Assembly: GCA_029237695.1 (NCBI GenBank)
Contig: CM055272.1
Span: forward strand, 18,588,042 to 18,652,041
DNA from: Conchocele bisecta
Lineage: Eukaryota > Mollusca > Bivalvia > Lucinida > Thyasiridae
DNA length: 64,000 nucleotides
Direction of reading: 5' to 3'
A model generated the notes under the pieces. That model searched no databases and had not been told where the DNA came from. It saw only the letters and a list, made by a program, of their open reading frames with translations. Below are positions 44,350 through 57,271 of this stretch, in pieces (position 1 is the stretch's first letter; each line of letters begins with the position of its first letter). Position numbers and translations under genes: made by a program.

Positions 44350-45590
44350 TATGTCGAGGTGTATATAGTTTTTGTATTTTCGTCCATCCGTAAGATTTGC
44401 GTTAAAGGTTTTTGGGTACCCATTATATCTGCAACCGTAAATCGCATTGAGTTGAATCTTCATATACTTCTTTATCGTCATTCATATTTTTTATACTGTA
44501 GCACACCGATGTGGCTTTCCTGCACGAGGTCAAATTACTTAAAGTTTTGAAATATTTGCATCAAACATGTCAAAGTTTTTAAGTACACAATGTCTCTGCA
44601 ACCGCAAGTCGGGTTGACTTGAAACTTCATATATATACTTCTTTATGAAGTTAGAAGATCAATATTTTCTTTCTATAGCCCTGGTGGGTGCATGTGATGG
44701 GTAATTTAACAATCGCGATTCATCCTTACCGGAAATCCGACTTGAGACCTGGTTTGGCCCTCACATACGTCTTTTGCATTTTGTATGTGACAGTTGAATC
44801 TGGTTATATCTCTTGTGTGAGTATTACGATTATTCGTAAATCCTTTTTTTAGAAAGGGGCCAAGTGACTTTGGTGTGGTATGGACCTGGCATCAGGTCAG
44901 GTTATTTTAATTTCAGGGCGGACTATATTTTTTCTCGATGAAAATATTCCGTTCTGATTTTGGGATTTCCCCCCCAATGCAGCAGGTTAATACAGGATCG
45001 AACCCGTTTGCCCAGCCTTATATGACCTGAGCTGTTGATAAGCCGTTAAACACCAATACACAAACAAACAACTTTGGCATTTCGTATCCGACAATTATAT
45101 CCTTTATGTGAGTATTAGACCATAGCTGTTGATAGGCCGTTAAACACCATTAAACAAACATTCTATAGCCCACTCATACGGCTTTCATGCACACGGTGAA
45201 GGTGAAATTATATGCGTTAAAGTTTTAAGTAAACAATTTCTCTGCAACCGTAAGTCAGATTGAATTGAAACTTCATATATTTGTCTATCAACAATCAACA
45301 TCCATATTTTCATTTTATAGCCCAGACTTTCATGGCCAAGGTCAAGGTCAAATTGTGTTAAATGTTTTGAAATATTTGCATTAAAGTTTTAAGTACACAA
45401 TTTATCTGCAACCATATGTTGGATCGACTGGAAATGTCACATACTTCTTTATCAACAGCCATATTTTCATTCTATATCTCACCTAAGCGGCTTTCATGCC
45501 AAAGGTCAAGGCCAAATGACTTTGTTGAGGCCGAGGGTATGTGTGAGACCCCGCTCACTTGCTCTAGTACTAAAAGCAAGAATAACATAT
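44350..45590. repeat. Tandem repeat of about 168 bp, split by a SINE
   Basis: Four or more imperfect units, each with CTGCAACCGTAAGTC, AACTTCATATACTTCTTTAT, a TTTTCATTCTATAGCCC end and GGCTTTCATGC. CTGCAACC recurs near 44,427, 44,596, 45,242 and 45,408. Two units carry AAGGTCAAGGTCA-type words. Confidence 0.8.
44682..45160 (+). mobile_element. SINE copy 3, plus orientation
   Basis: Inserted in the 168-bp repeat between perfect 11-bp direct repeats TTCTATAGCCC (44,671-44,681 and 45,161-45,171). It ends TTAAACACCATTAAACAAAC. Its 3' end appears twice (about 45,035-45,070 and 45,130-45,160), which makes it about 80 bp longer than the other copies. Confidence 0.88.
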
Positions 45591-46132
45591 CTACCATACT
45601 GATTTCTTTTGTTTTTTTCGGATACATGTACTGATTTTGTGTCACGAGCATAACTGGAATTCCTTTTTGTATATTTATCATGTTTATCACAACTCTTGCC
45701 TCACTAAGTAATATTCCAGTGTTCTCCCTTTGTTTTTTCACGCATTGATTTTGTATCTGGCACATGGTGATATTTCAAATTTGACCTAATATGGTCCTGA
45801 TATATATCAAATCGAAGGTATCGTGGAGACAATCACTCTGGATAATTTTTTTGTCAAAATCGGATGATACATCATACAAGATGGCCGCCGACAGGTCATC
45901 CTTTAATTATAGATTTCGTCTTCTTCTCATGTACCGTTTGGCCGACGCTAGTCAGACTTCACAGTTGTGGTGCGTGGGTGAAGCATTTTCATATTTGTTA
46001 AAATGGAGGTTGTCGCATAATCCAAGAATATGGCCGTCGTAGAAAATTTGGTAAAATTCTTAAAAAAATCATATCAACCATGTTAATTTTACATTATTAT
46101 TATTTTTACATCAAGCTTGAATTGCCACTTTG

Positions 46133-46475
46133 ATATCAAGGGCGATAACATTGACTCTTTAAAATGTTAATGGAAATAACTATTTATCTCTATTTATCTT
46201 TTGATGTGCAATGATCATATTTTGTAACAAGTCAATACAAATATTTATTCAGGTGACACATTTAGTTGATATAAATAATTTAAAAATGACCTGCCTCATT
46301 TACAATCAAAATAGCACGATGATACAACCTATCAGTAAACCTAAGATTACTAAGTGAATATTTCTGTGTAGCGGGGCACTCGTTATTTTTTAAAACTGTT
46401 GGAATAGTTACACTTATACTTATTTAATATTTAATTCCTATAAAGAACACTTTGTGCCAAACAGATGGGACCCCA
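46133..46475 (+). repeat. Dispersed family R3, copy 2 (empty MITE site)
   Basis: Same sequence order as 41,870-42,404. It ends with CAGATGGGACCCCAATTCAA, uninterrupted at the point where copy 1 has the MITE. Confidence 0.8.
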
Positions 46476-49089
46476 ATTCAAATCATGATTTGCAACTTTG
46501 CTGAAGGATGTCTGGCACCCAGTCATTAAGTGCAAAGGCACGACACTTGTCTTATCAGCTCATTCACAAACACCACATCATACAAAACACTTGTCACATG
46601 GATTCACCGGTGGGTGTACAGTACAAAGTCCAGTGACATGGTGTGTAATTGCATCCCGTAACATTTGGTCAGGTGTGTATTTTTTTTACTTTAACCTATG
46701 TTTTCTGGGGGAAATAACTACCTGTATAATATATGTGAAAATCACTACAATGGAAGAAATTGAATGTATGTTCTCGCACCCCCTTCCAAACTCCATTCAC
46801 AATTCACACCCCCTCTGCATGAATCTGGCTACTCCACTGCAGTGCAAAGTCGCAGAACAATTTTTGACATACAGCCGTTTGAATGTGTACTTGTGTGTGT
46901 GTAATATTTCTCAGACTTTTTCAAGGCAATGATTTCTGTTTCGATGTAATGTATGACCTGTCATGAATTTCACTCACAAGTTCATATTGGTGCTTGTAGG
47001 AGTATTTGATATCCAGTATACATTTTCCATGGCTTTCACATTCTATAAAACCGTCTGGAGTTTCGACAATGAAATGGAGAAATGGCAACATTTTCATGTG
47101 TCTGAATGTGGATTATTTCTGGTACTATATCTTTGGCTTATAACGTCGTTCAAATTGTACTGCGTTAATTTTATCGAATTTAAGATTGCATATTTCATGA
47201 CTTTCTTCAAAACGCCAGTTTTAGAAATTGACGGTTTTAGGATTTTTATATCATGCACTGCAGTGCCGGTGATAAGTCGCTAGGTGGCGTTAAGCAGTCG
47301 GACTGTTGTACTGTGCACCGAAACAAACCGCCAGTGGACGCGTTACACTATGTTTGCAATGTAATCTCCCTGGGTAAGTTTATAGATCGCGGCTCAGTCA
47401 GCGTGCGACTAGATGCCGGTTTTTTTTGTTAGTGGAAAGTACTAAAATTGGGAAAATTGGGAAAATTGGGCCCGCGCAATATTTAAAATTGTGCCATGTC
47501 AATTAAAGGTGGTGCAGGATGTTGAATGCAATATCTTTATAATGGAAAGACAGAGTTTAATGAAACATAACGCAGTAAATGCTTAACAGGTTGCCAATTA
47601 GTATCCCCTCGCCGATAGGCAAGAGGTGGTATATCGTTAGTCCATGTACTGCGTACGTATGTACGTACGCTAGTAACACCTTTCATTTTTCAATAACTTG
47701 TGAACTGCTTCCACGATTTTGATATTATTTGACCATGATGTGTGTCTATGGATGGAGCATGGATTAGCATATGGGTAGACTCCTATGACCCACGTTCGAC
47801 CGCCCAAGGTCACGGAGTACTTTTTTATTATCAAGGCTGCCAGCGAGGGGATTAGCTTCGTTTAATGATACCAGTGCGAGGGGATTAGCTTCACTTAATG
47901 ATGCCAGTTCTTGCATTATGGTATAGTTTGCTTTAATCTAACAATTTTCTGGTTTTGACGAAGAATTGGTTACCATGGATGTGAATAAAAATCTTAAGAA
48001 CGTGAACAGTCAGGGGTGTAACTGATTTCAGTTACGTTCGAAATAACCTGATACAGTTATTTCTTCTAGTTGTGTGAGAGTTGTCTCCCTTCCGTTATCA
48101 AATTGTAGATAACCTGTATCAGTTATTTTCAGTATCTATCATTTCTACACAATTTAAAAGGGAGGTAACACAAAATAAAGTGTTAACTTAACTTTAGTTT
48201 ACAGCGTGGTGTTAATTCCCTTGTTCATTTTGATACCACTTTTGCCATAACCGTGATAATCATGACAGCGATGCTGAATTGTATGCTGTTTTATCCGGAT
48301 AATTCGACGACATGTTCAACATGTTGAAATGTTGGGATATTCATTGAATTGGTTTAACTGTGTCTCTCACTGCTACAGCATCTACAAAGAAAACAAGTAT
48401 TCTCAAGTGTACGACATGTTCATCGATGTTTCACTCTAAATATCTGGCCTGTTACTCATTTGCATTATATATTACGACTTATACCATGATCATGATAATT
48501 AACGTGAATACATACATCAGAATAGGGTATTTAGATAAAATATAAACGATACACATCTATTCTCTGTTCCACGTTTTGCTGCCGACAAACTATTGGCCAT
48601 TAAACACACTAAATCTTAAAAATATATAAATGTAAGTAGTTTTTCATCATTAACATGATTAATAAACAAGTCAACCTCGCCAAAAAAATTATTTGAAGAA
48701 ATTCCATCAAATATTTATGTTATTGCGAAAAAAACGACTTTCATATGAGAATTTAACATGGGGGCTATAAATAGATTTGTTTTACATATTTTTTTATTTG
48801 TGGATCGATTTTCAAATTCTAACTATTGTTTTCCTATTTACATCATTTCCAAGCTATCCAGCCAGGTTTCGGAGTCAATTTCCATTTTTTTGTTTCGTTT
48901 TTTAACTCGTACCCCACTGCGTCCACCTCTCCCCACCCCAACCCCCCCCCCCATGAAAATAGTTTTTCGCTATAAAATCAATATTTGAATATTTGATGGA
49001 ATTTCATCAAACTAAACATTTTGGGGAAGGTGACTTTTTTTGTTATTGGTGAAAAAGTAGTTGCATTTAAATATTCCCAATTACCATAT
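46476..49089. other. Intergenic DNA, no gene recognised
   Basis: ORFs at 46,498-46,932 (144 codons) and 46,963-47,283 (106 codons) have no recognisable domain or consistent codon character. At 47,600-47,880 there is a dispersed-repeat-like segment with CGAGGGGATTAGCTTC occurring twice (47,845 and 47,878). GGGAAAATTGGGAAAATTGG repeats near 47,450. Confidence 0.5.
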
Positions 49090-50345
49090 ACAATTTGGCA
49101 GGCATGCACTATATTAGAATAACCCGTGACTGTTATTTCCAATAACTTCCTCAAGTTATGTTGACATTCAACAAAGGCCGTATTTGTTTAACCTATACCA
49201 GTTATGTGTAATAACTGTCTCACGTTATATTGAAAGATAACCCACAGCTGGGTTTCACATATGTGCATAACATGCATATATACACATGACTGAAACACAT
49301 GTCAAGTTATCTTCATGCTGTTGTACACGCAATTTCCATATACCATGGCAGGCATGCACTATATTAGAATAACCCGTGGCACTTATTTCGAATAGCTTCC
49401 TCAAGTTATGTAGACATTCAACACAGGTCGCATTTGTTTTTGACAAACATAACCTATACTAGTTATGTGTAATAACTGTCTCACGTTCTCTTGAAAAACA
49501 ACCCATAGCTCGGTTTCACATATGTACCTAACATGTAGATATACACATCATACACAGGTCTCGTTATCTTTATGATGTTATACATGCAATTGTCATATAC
49601 CATGAAAACTTTAATTGCGGCCACATTATATTTTCAGGGCTAGGATAACGCGTGTCATTTATTTTGAATAACTTCCGCAAGTTATGTTGACATTCAACAT
49701 AGTTCGTATTTGTTTTTGATAAGCATAACCTAGCCAGTTTATGTATACTAACTGTATCACGTTATCTTGAAAAATAGCAATAACCCCATAGCTGGGTTTC
49801 ACATGTACATAACATGTAGATATACACATCACACGGCTCTCGTTATCTTCATGATGTTGTACATGCAATTTTCATATACCATGTATGGTTTGATTGCGGC
49901 CACATTATATTTTCAGGGCTCGGATAACGTGTGTCAGTTATTTTGAATAACTTCCTCAAGTTATGTTGACATTCAACACATTTTTTGTTTGTTTTGGACA
50001 AACATATTCGATGCCAGTTATGTGTAATCACGTCCTCAAATTATAATGAAAACAACAACCAAAACGACCATGGTGACTAGCGTCAATCGAGTAACCAGAA
50101 TCTAAGAGGTACCATCATGATCATGGATACTACACTGTGTTTCACATATGCATATAACATGTACACAAGTTTCACTGTGTTCATTATGTGGTTCATGCAC
50201 TCTCCATAATTATACTATATATACATATATCGGACACGATACACTTACATGGCTAGGATAACCGTGCCAGCTATTTTAAATAACTTCCTAGTTATGTCGA
50301 TAATCAACACATTTCCTGTTAGCATGGTTAGTTTTAAAAAATAAC
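49090..50345. repeat. Tandem repeat, 250-330 bp unit, about 4.5 copies
   Basis: Copies start near 49,100, 49,350, 49,600, 49,880 and 50,230. Each has AATAACTTCCTCAAGTTATG, CCAGTTATGTGTAATAACTG, GCTGGGTTTCACATATG and CAATTTCCATATACCATG. Unit length differs through internal indels. Confidence 0.85.
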
Positions 50346-51479
50346 CTATGCCAGTAATCATGGTAATGTGTATCTCTGTCGTGACAGCATGTGATCAGTC
50401 TTGTTGAGGCGACTCAAATTGTAGTCAAAACATATGATTTGGATCGGAAATGTGAACACTACTGGTTTTCACCAACAACACGGTAACTCCTTTGAATGTA
50501 TGGTCTTATCAAACTTTCTGCATTTGCAAACTAATATGGGTCTGTGTAGGTCATGTAGGTTGCAATCAGTGTTTTATACAGTGGTGCCCAACGGAAACAA
50601 ATTGTTTAGAAAGCTTGCCATTAACTGCATGCTATCATTGTGATATTTTATGTTTATCCAGGCGCGGATACAGGGAGGGGGGGGGGGGGTCCAGGGGGTC
50701 CAGACCCTCCCCCCCCTGCTCCCGGCAATTTCTTTTTAAAAAATAAGAAAATCTACAATACTCGAATAGTTGGATGACTTTTTTCGTGGCCTAGGTGTCA
50801 GGAAATCGCATCTGCGGCGATCTTGCATTTAACAATTTCATGGGGGAGGACCCCCAAACTTTACGATGCGCATTTAAAAATCGAATATAACAACTGGCCC
50901 CTCTCAGACGATGAGTTCAGGTGTCCCTCTCTCTCACAAGTGGAGATACAGTTATGAGTCACTAGGGGCCCATACACATGATAAAATGACTGTTCCCTGT
51001 TGTTAGCATGATGTTGTTGGCAGATAATATTTTGCGCGGCCGTTCATTCTTGGGAATATATTGAACTCATTAATTTAACATTAGGTCAGTTACACCAAAT
51101 GTCTCTTTTCCATGGAGCAGATTATACTATATTATAGAGTATGCAAAATAAATGAATCCGCATGAGGTCCGAATGTTATGCCAGCCAGCCTGCCAGCCAA
51201 CCCATGCTAGGATTTTGTTTTTCTGTCCAATACCCTTTGGTCGGATTATTTTTCTGTCTAATTCCCCATGTGTGTCCCTGTAATTACCGCTATTTCGCAA
51301 GTCATCCCATCCCTCCCACTTGGCGGGAAAAACGTCGATATGCGTATAAATCCCCCATGCCAACGGTCAATGTGAAAGGTTATGTATATTTATAAAATAC
51401 AATATGAACTTAGCCTCGTTTAGGGCATTAAAACATACGTTAATAGTATTTCCATCATGTCCATCCCACTGGTCTGTCG
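50346..51479. other. Intergenic DNA, nothing recognised
   Basis: A G-run at about 50,678-50,689 is followed by CCAGGGGGTCCAGACCC. No coding evidence. Confidence 0.5.
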
Positions 51480-51840
51480 GATGAGACTTTAAAGGTACAT
51501 GCCCACTCAGTAGGCACAAAATGTTCTTTATAGGAATTAAATAAGTGTATACTTGTGTCACTATTCAACCAGTTTTAAAAATTACCAGTGCCCGCTATAC
51601 AGATGAAATAATTTAGTAATATTTATTTTGCTGATAGTGACGCACGGTGGTATCCGGTTATTTTCATATGCAAATGAGGTATTATATTTTTTAATTATTT
51701 ATAATAATTAAATGTGTCGCCTGAAAAAAATCATATTTTCGACAGATTATAAAGTATGATCTTTGCACATCAAAAGTTAAATACAGAGAATAAATAGTAA
51801 TGTCCGTTAACATTTAAGGGAACACGGTTGTCGCCCCTGA
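51480..51840 (-). repeat. Dispersed family R3, copy 3 (minus strand)
   Basis: On the minus strand it shares GCGACACATTTAATTATTAT, TTTGCATATGAAAATA, CACTATCAGCAAAATAAATA and AATTTTTAAAACTGGTTG with copies 1 and 2. Confidence 0.8.
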
Positions 51841-53200
51841 CAGGGCTCACGCTGGCGGCCAATTACTGTGCATAAACTTTATTGGGAACAGATTTGTTAT
51901 GTATCATTAACAGGCGTGCGCCATAAACTGGTCAAGGGATTCTTTACAAAGTTAATTATCATGGTTTATCAACAAAAGGTCACCCTATTGTGGTCTAGGA
52001 AGTGAATTTCGCCTGGTAAACAGGGAAATATCCGCAGTTTTATTCACTTGAAACAGCTGATGCGTACTTGAGATCCAGCCTCTTTGATACTTTTATTCAA
52101 ATTTGCATGGAACCTAGTATATACAAGTCATAGTTTAACCCTTAGAATCAGGGAACCAAAATTATCGTCTGCTGTTGCATTGTTATATAGGTTGTTTTCT
52201 GTCAATAAACCATGGCAGAATTTCAGAAACTGAGGAAGTAAAAGTCGGTGGGTTATATGTCCCAGCAACAGCTATGGTCATGTAGGGACGGGATCTCGGT
52301 TTGAAGTGTCATCTGACCAGGCAGCAATTCAATGGAAATAATTATAAAGTGCTGTGAGAGCATGCTTTTGATGAGGAAAACAAAATAATAATCAGCAGGC
52401 CCTGGGTGAATGAACTGTGAGCAAAACAGTTAGTGAAAGAACATTTTACGGTAGATTTGTATTTCGGAACATATACGTATATGACCTGAAAAAACTTAAA
52501 GTAATAATAAAAAAAATATTATTTAAAAAAATAACTAGCGTTGCAAAGCAGTTTTGCTAAATATAGCAGTCCCATTTCCCGCGCATGACGCGAGGATTGT
52601 GGTCACATGATTGAAAACTACATCATCGGCTACGCCAGCGATAACATTCAGTTCTCGTATTGTTAGATTCGGTTAGTTTTGCTAATTATGCACAAGTTTT
52701 GTCCGGTTTAGAGAGGTTCCACTGTATTATACCATTAGCCGTGGCTGAAAATACTCAATACATATCTTGGGGCATCATTATTCTTGAATTAAACAGCACT
52801 GCTGAAACATTTAGGGAACATTATCAGTATGCATGGGTTTAAATGCAGGACGTGGGGTAATTACGATCTGACACTCCTTAGGTAAACCGTTATAATGGTA
52901 GTTAATTAGTGTGAATGGACCCCAACATGGATGGATGGATGAATGGACATGCCACCTGTAAAGGCTATCTGAAAAGCCATCTGGTTTGTGGCTGTACCAA
53001 GCAAGCCATTCTTCTGATAGCCAGCACATAAAACGTTTACTATTGCACCAGAGCACAGTGAAACCTCTCTAAACCGGACACCAAGAACCACATGTGATCT
53101 TAGTTTTTATGATTTTTTTGTAATTTATCTGAGGTGATAATGTCTGTTCGTGATCGCATAGCACGCAACTATGGCTCAGAATGATCAAATGCCCGATTTA
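51841..53200. other. Intergenic DNA with partial repeats
   Basis: A SINE-family fragment lies at about 52,255-52,345. Single MITE ends related to 53,201-53,271 are at 52,700-52,726 and 53,056-53,082. No gene is recognised. Confidence 0.5.
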
Positions 53201-53271
53201 TAGTGAAACCCCTCTAAGCCGGACACGCTGGGGACCTCCCAGGGTGTCCGGTTTAGAGAGGTTCCACTGTA
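53201..53271. mobile_element. Miniature palindromic element with TA ends
   Basis: Inverted repeat AAACCCCTCTAAGCCGGACA ... TGTCCGGTTTAGAGAGGTTC around a 20-bp centre, bounded by TA on both sides, about 70 bp in all. Single ends of the same family occur at 52,700-52,726, 53,056-53,082, about 61,700-61,733 and 63,580-63,606. Confidence 0.75.
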
Positions 53272-53868
53272 TTATACCATCAAATATTTAACTATGGAAA
53301 TTGGCTTGAATATATTCCATACCAATCAAATGAACATATCAATGTAGTCAAATGCCCTAAAGCATACTAGGCATTTGGGGTGGGGGTGGCGGGGGGGGGG
53401 GAGGGGTATTGTTGCTCGTGTCTGTGTTCTAATGCTGCCAGTATAGACCAATCTCTGTTTCGCTAGTAGATCTGCATACTCTAGGAGAGAGGTGGCAGGG
53501 TTTTTGTGTTTGCCATTTCTGGCTATCTGACATAATGTTGTTTCAAGTATTTCAGTATTATCATAATATATGCAGGAATAAAAGTCAAAAGCCATGTATT
53601 TGCATTGCTTTAACCCTTCAAATGCAGGAAACGAAAATTGTCGTCTGCTGCTGTTCTATATATTTTCTTTATCAGTAAAGCCATGGTTTGTCAGCACTTT
53701 AGAATCATTATACCTCCTCAACAAGCTGTGTATGTGGGGGTGGGGGGGGGGGGGCTGGATTCAGGTTGTCTGTCTGTCCGTCCGTCCGTCCGTCACTAAA
53801 CTTAACATCAGGGAAATATATTCTAACTTCCATTTCCTTCATAGAACATTATTAATATTTCACGCATG

Positions 53869-53974
53869 TGTCACAGGGTGAGAAAAATGTGCTCCGGACC
53901 GGGGCTCGAACCCGGGACCTCTGGTTTACCGTACCATCGCTCTAACCGACTGAGCTAGCCGGGCACGAATACAC
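53869..53974 (-). repeat. 106-bp tRNA-like repeat, copy 1
   Basis: Identical to 58,204-58,309. It starts TGTCACAGGGTGAG and ends CGAATACAC. On the minus strand, 53,891-53,964 folds like a tRNA with intact A box (TAGCTCAGTCGG) and B box (GGTTCGAGCC), a perfect 5-bp T-stem, and a mostly paired anticodon stem. The acceptor stem has mismatches and position 33 is C, so it is unlikely to be a working tRNA gene. The apparent anticodon is GGT. Confidence 0.8.
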
Positions 53975-53980
53975 CACACT

Positions 53981-54434
53981 ACCTCCAACTCGTTGCCGTA
54001 CAAGTAGTCGTGAAATTTATCTGACAATGCCCACTTTAGACAAAGAAATTCCAACTTATGAGCGGGATAGTTACGTTCACTCGGCCTCAACCCGCGACTT
54101 GCATAGGCTATGACTCGTTCCTTACCTTGCTGAACCTGGTAGAGTTACAGCACAATGCATTTCAGACAATCATACAATGTCTCACCACACCGCCTGTCCT
54201 TTCATATGCTGATTTCGGTAAGCCATTTGTAGTGAACACAGATGCCTCAGCAGATGGTTTGGGTGCAGTACTCTACCAGGTTCAGCAAGGTAAGGAACGA
54301 GTCATAGCCTATGCAAGTCGCGGGTTGAGGCCGAGTGAACGTAACTATCCCGCTCATAAGTTGGAATTTCTTTGTCTAAAGTGGGCATTGTCAGATAAAT
54401 TTCACGACTACTTGTACGGCAACGAGTTGGAGGT
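53981..54434. repeat. Inverted duplication of the pol RNase H segment
   Basis: 53,981-54,144 is the reverse complement of 54,271-54,434 (164 bp each, effectively identical over the parts compared). The two arms are separated by 126 bp. The right arm is in the normal pol reading frame; the left arm replaces what should be upstream reverse transcriptase sequence. Confidence 0.92.
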
Positions 54435-56684
54435 ACGTACAGATAACAATCCCCTCACTTACGTCACAAAAACTGCCAAACTGGACGCTACGAGTCATCG
54501 ATGGCTATCCTCATTAGCGAATTATAACTTCAGTTTGACGTACAGGTCCGGTAAGTCTAACCAGGATGCTGACGGATTATCACGACGTCCTCAGCCAGGG
54601 AGACCAGGGAGATGTTCTCAGACGTCGTGAAAGCAGTATGTAATGCTGCACTGGTAAGTAAATCAGCTGTGCCACTGATTGAAAGTCTAGTGGTCGCAGA
54701 CTTATCTGAACTGGCAGAACTGGAACAGGAAAGGGTAAGCGAGTCAGACTTTGCTAACGTTAACTGGCACAATGCCCAAGCAGAGGATGAGACGCTAGCG
54801 AGAGTGATGAATCTGCTTACCAGTGGCATTCGACCCAGACTAGAACTACACCACGAAATCGTAGAGGTAAGAAGTATCTCGGGAATGGAAGAAGCTGAGT
54901 ATGCAAGCTAACATTTTGTACCGCAATACAGAGATAGATGGAAATCCGGTACAGCAGTTGGTTTTGCCAGTGTCACATCGCACTTTGCAATGAAGGGTTT
55001 GCATGACGACTTAGGCCATCAGGGTCGAGACCGGACTCTATGGTTGGTAAGGCAGCGGTTATATTGGCCAGGATTGGAACAAGATGTCACAAATAAGGTA
55101 GCACACTGTGGTAGTGTATCCGCAGAAAGAAGTACCCTGTACCGAGTGCTGAACTCGTGAATATTTCGAGTAGCAGACCTATGGAGCTGGTATGTATCGA
55201 TTTTCTTTCACTAGAGAGGTCGAAGGGTGGGTTTTGAGGATATCTTGGTTATAACGGATCATTTTTACAAGATATGCTCAAGCCATTCCTACACGCAATC
55301 AGACAGCCCAGACAACAGCAAAGGTACTGTATGAAAACTTCATCTGCCATTATGGATTTCCAGCTCGTCTCCATAGCGATCAAGGTAGAAATTTTGAGAG
55401 TCGCCTTATTAAAGAGCTCTGTAGCATTGCACATGTGGAGAAATCGCGCACAACTCCATATCACCCCATGGGCAATGGACAAGTTGAGCGCTTTAATCAG
55501 ACACTTCTCAAAATGTTAGGAACACTGGAGGAACACCAGAAATCAGATTGGAAGATGTATGTGTCTCCCTTAGTCCATGCATACAATGCGACCCGCACTG
55601 ACACTACAGGATTCTCGCCGCATTATCTCATGTTTGGTTGGCATCCCAGACTTGCCGTCGATGCTTTTCTTGGGATTGAAGGTAAGTCTGAGTCTGCCAC
55701 TTGCCATGAGAACTATGCGCAGAAACTGAGAAAACGGATGGACTTTGCATATAAAGTCGCCAGCAGGGAGGCACAGAAACAATCTGTACGATACAAGGGT
55801 AAGTACGACCGCAAGGTTAGACATTCTACTCTTGAGGTGGGGGACAGGATTTTGGTCAGAAACGTAGGGTTGCGAGGTAAAACAAAACTGGCAGATAAAT
55901 GGGAGCAGGAACCGTACATTGTTAGCGGAATCCCTAACAATGATGTACCAGTTTATCATGTGCGGAAGGAATCTGGAAAGGGTTCTATTCGTACTCTCCA
56001 TCGCAATCTATTGTTACCGTTTATGTCGATTCCTTCCTTGTTCAGAATCCAATCCCACAAAAGTTGTGACGAGACCAGAAAGGCGTAAGAGAGGTCATGT
56101 GAAAGATCACACGGCACCTTACGACAGTTCTGAGCCAGACTCCGGGACTGACGCATCAGACGAGTCTGAATTGGTGACAGTACCCAAATATGTAATACCC
56201 GCCAGACGACGTAGTGCCAGAACCAGTCGTAAACACACTGCTTCAGGAATACCCAGCGTTAGTGGGACAGAGAACGTACATCATAGTCGAGGTGGCGTAA
56301 TGCAACGCGATAGCGATCAGTTAAGTCGTGGCGAACTGGAGAATCCATCTCCGGTCCCAGTGAAAGCAGAAATTCACTTTCTACTACTAATGTGCCAAAT
56401 TCCGCGATCATTCCACAATAGTGGGAGGTTATCGCCGACCTCGCATCCGTACAGTACAGGTAGCACCTCTCTGACACGCAGTGTACAGAGTATACCAGAT
56501 GCGCCAGAACGTGATACAGTTTCGGTTGGTCATAGCGTGCAGTCCCCCAGAGAGAACTGTACAGTCCCCTGAATCCAATGTACAGGCCCCTGAACAACCG
56601 TCTTTGGCCATACTATTGCCATCGCCACCACACATGCGGCCTGTAAGGGTTCGGAAACCACCTGATAGGTACGGGAGTGGGTAA
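54145..56684 (+). pseudogene. Ty3/Gypsy pol remnant: RNase H and integrase
   Basis: Order of domains: end of the RT connection, RNase H (acidic residues in NTDASADGLGAVLYQ, KLEFLCLKW, RTDNNPLTYV and NQDADGLSRRP), a linker, an integrase zinc finger (LHDDLGHQG and a broken Cys pair near 55,110), then the DDE core and a C-terminal tail. The DDE core has CIDFLS near 55,195, HSDQGRNF near 55,372 and NGQVERFNQ near 55,475. The tail ends RPVRVRKPPDRYGSG before the stop at 56,682-56,684. The frame changes near 54,605, 54,880, 54,980, 55,112, 55,235, 55,265, 56,035 and again before 56,500. Protease and most of RT are absent, replaced by the inverted arm. It is followed by a non-coding stretch and a 3' LTR. 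Inactive as read, though some one-base breaks may be sequencing errors. Confidence 0.9.
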
Positions 56685-57257
56685 TGCCACTAATAGCTAC
56701 ACCTGACGGAGAAATTTATGTATAATTATGTGCATAGGATACATCAGAGTTCAGAAAGTGACGTATTGACTAAGACTAAATGACTAATTGAGCATAATCG
56801 TACTCTGATAGCAGAGTTAACGTGACGCTAACTGAATGTAGACAACTCATGGGTCAGTAGGAATTATACGTATGTCAAGCATTTTCACACCGCATGTATG
56901 ATATGACAAGTAGCGAGTGATGCTCCGTTGATGTAGTCCAGTGGTAGATAATGTAGATTTTGTGATTGGGCAATAGTGTTGTATGTAAGTATTTAATAAT
57001 ACTTTTAGTTGCATTCTCTAGTACGGAATGTCAGTAAAACACACTAATCACTATCTCATGTATCACATTCCAGGTACACCGATTTTCATTGTTGTAGGAC
57101 TACGGAGGTTGCTTGCATACCAGAGATACGTTGACTCCATAAGTCATAGTCATTAATGTTTGTTACTTTTATGTATATTTTCAGTCCATTAACATTTGTT
57201 TTATAATAAAGTTTACATATAGCTTCGGAAACTGATGAATGCCGGAGACATTCTTTC
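56685..57257 (+). other. 3' non-coding region of the pol element
   Basis: AT-rich segment between the pol stop and the polypurine tract, with no ORF of note. TTTTATAATAAAG near 57,200 is polyadenylation-signal-like. Confidence 0.6.
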
Positions 57258-57271
57258 TTAGAGGGGAAGAA
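57258..57271 (+). promoter_or_regulatory. Polypurine tract
   Basis: TAGAGGGGAAGAA ends directly at the TGTCACAGG start of the LTR, as expected for the plus-strand primer of a Gypsy element. Confidence 0.75.

Noticed and set aside
46498..47283. Two adjacent ORFs of 144 and 106 codons
   Set aside because: No domain, AT-driven composition, no supporting signals.
53891..53964. Functional tRNA-Thr gene
   Set aside because: Acceptor stem mismatches and C at position 33; present as an identical repeated unit, so better read as tRNA-derived repeat.
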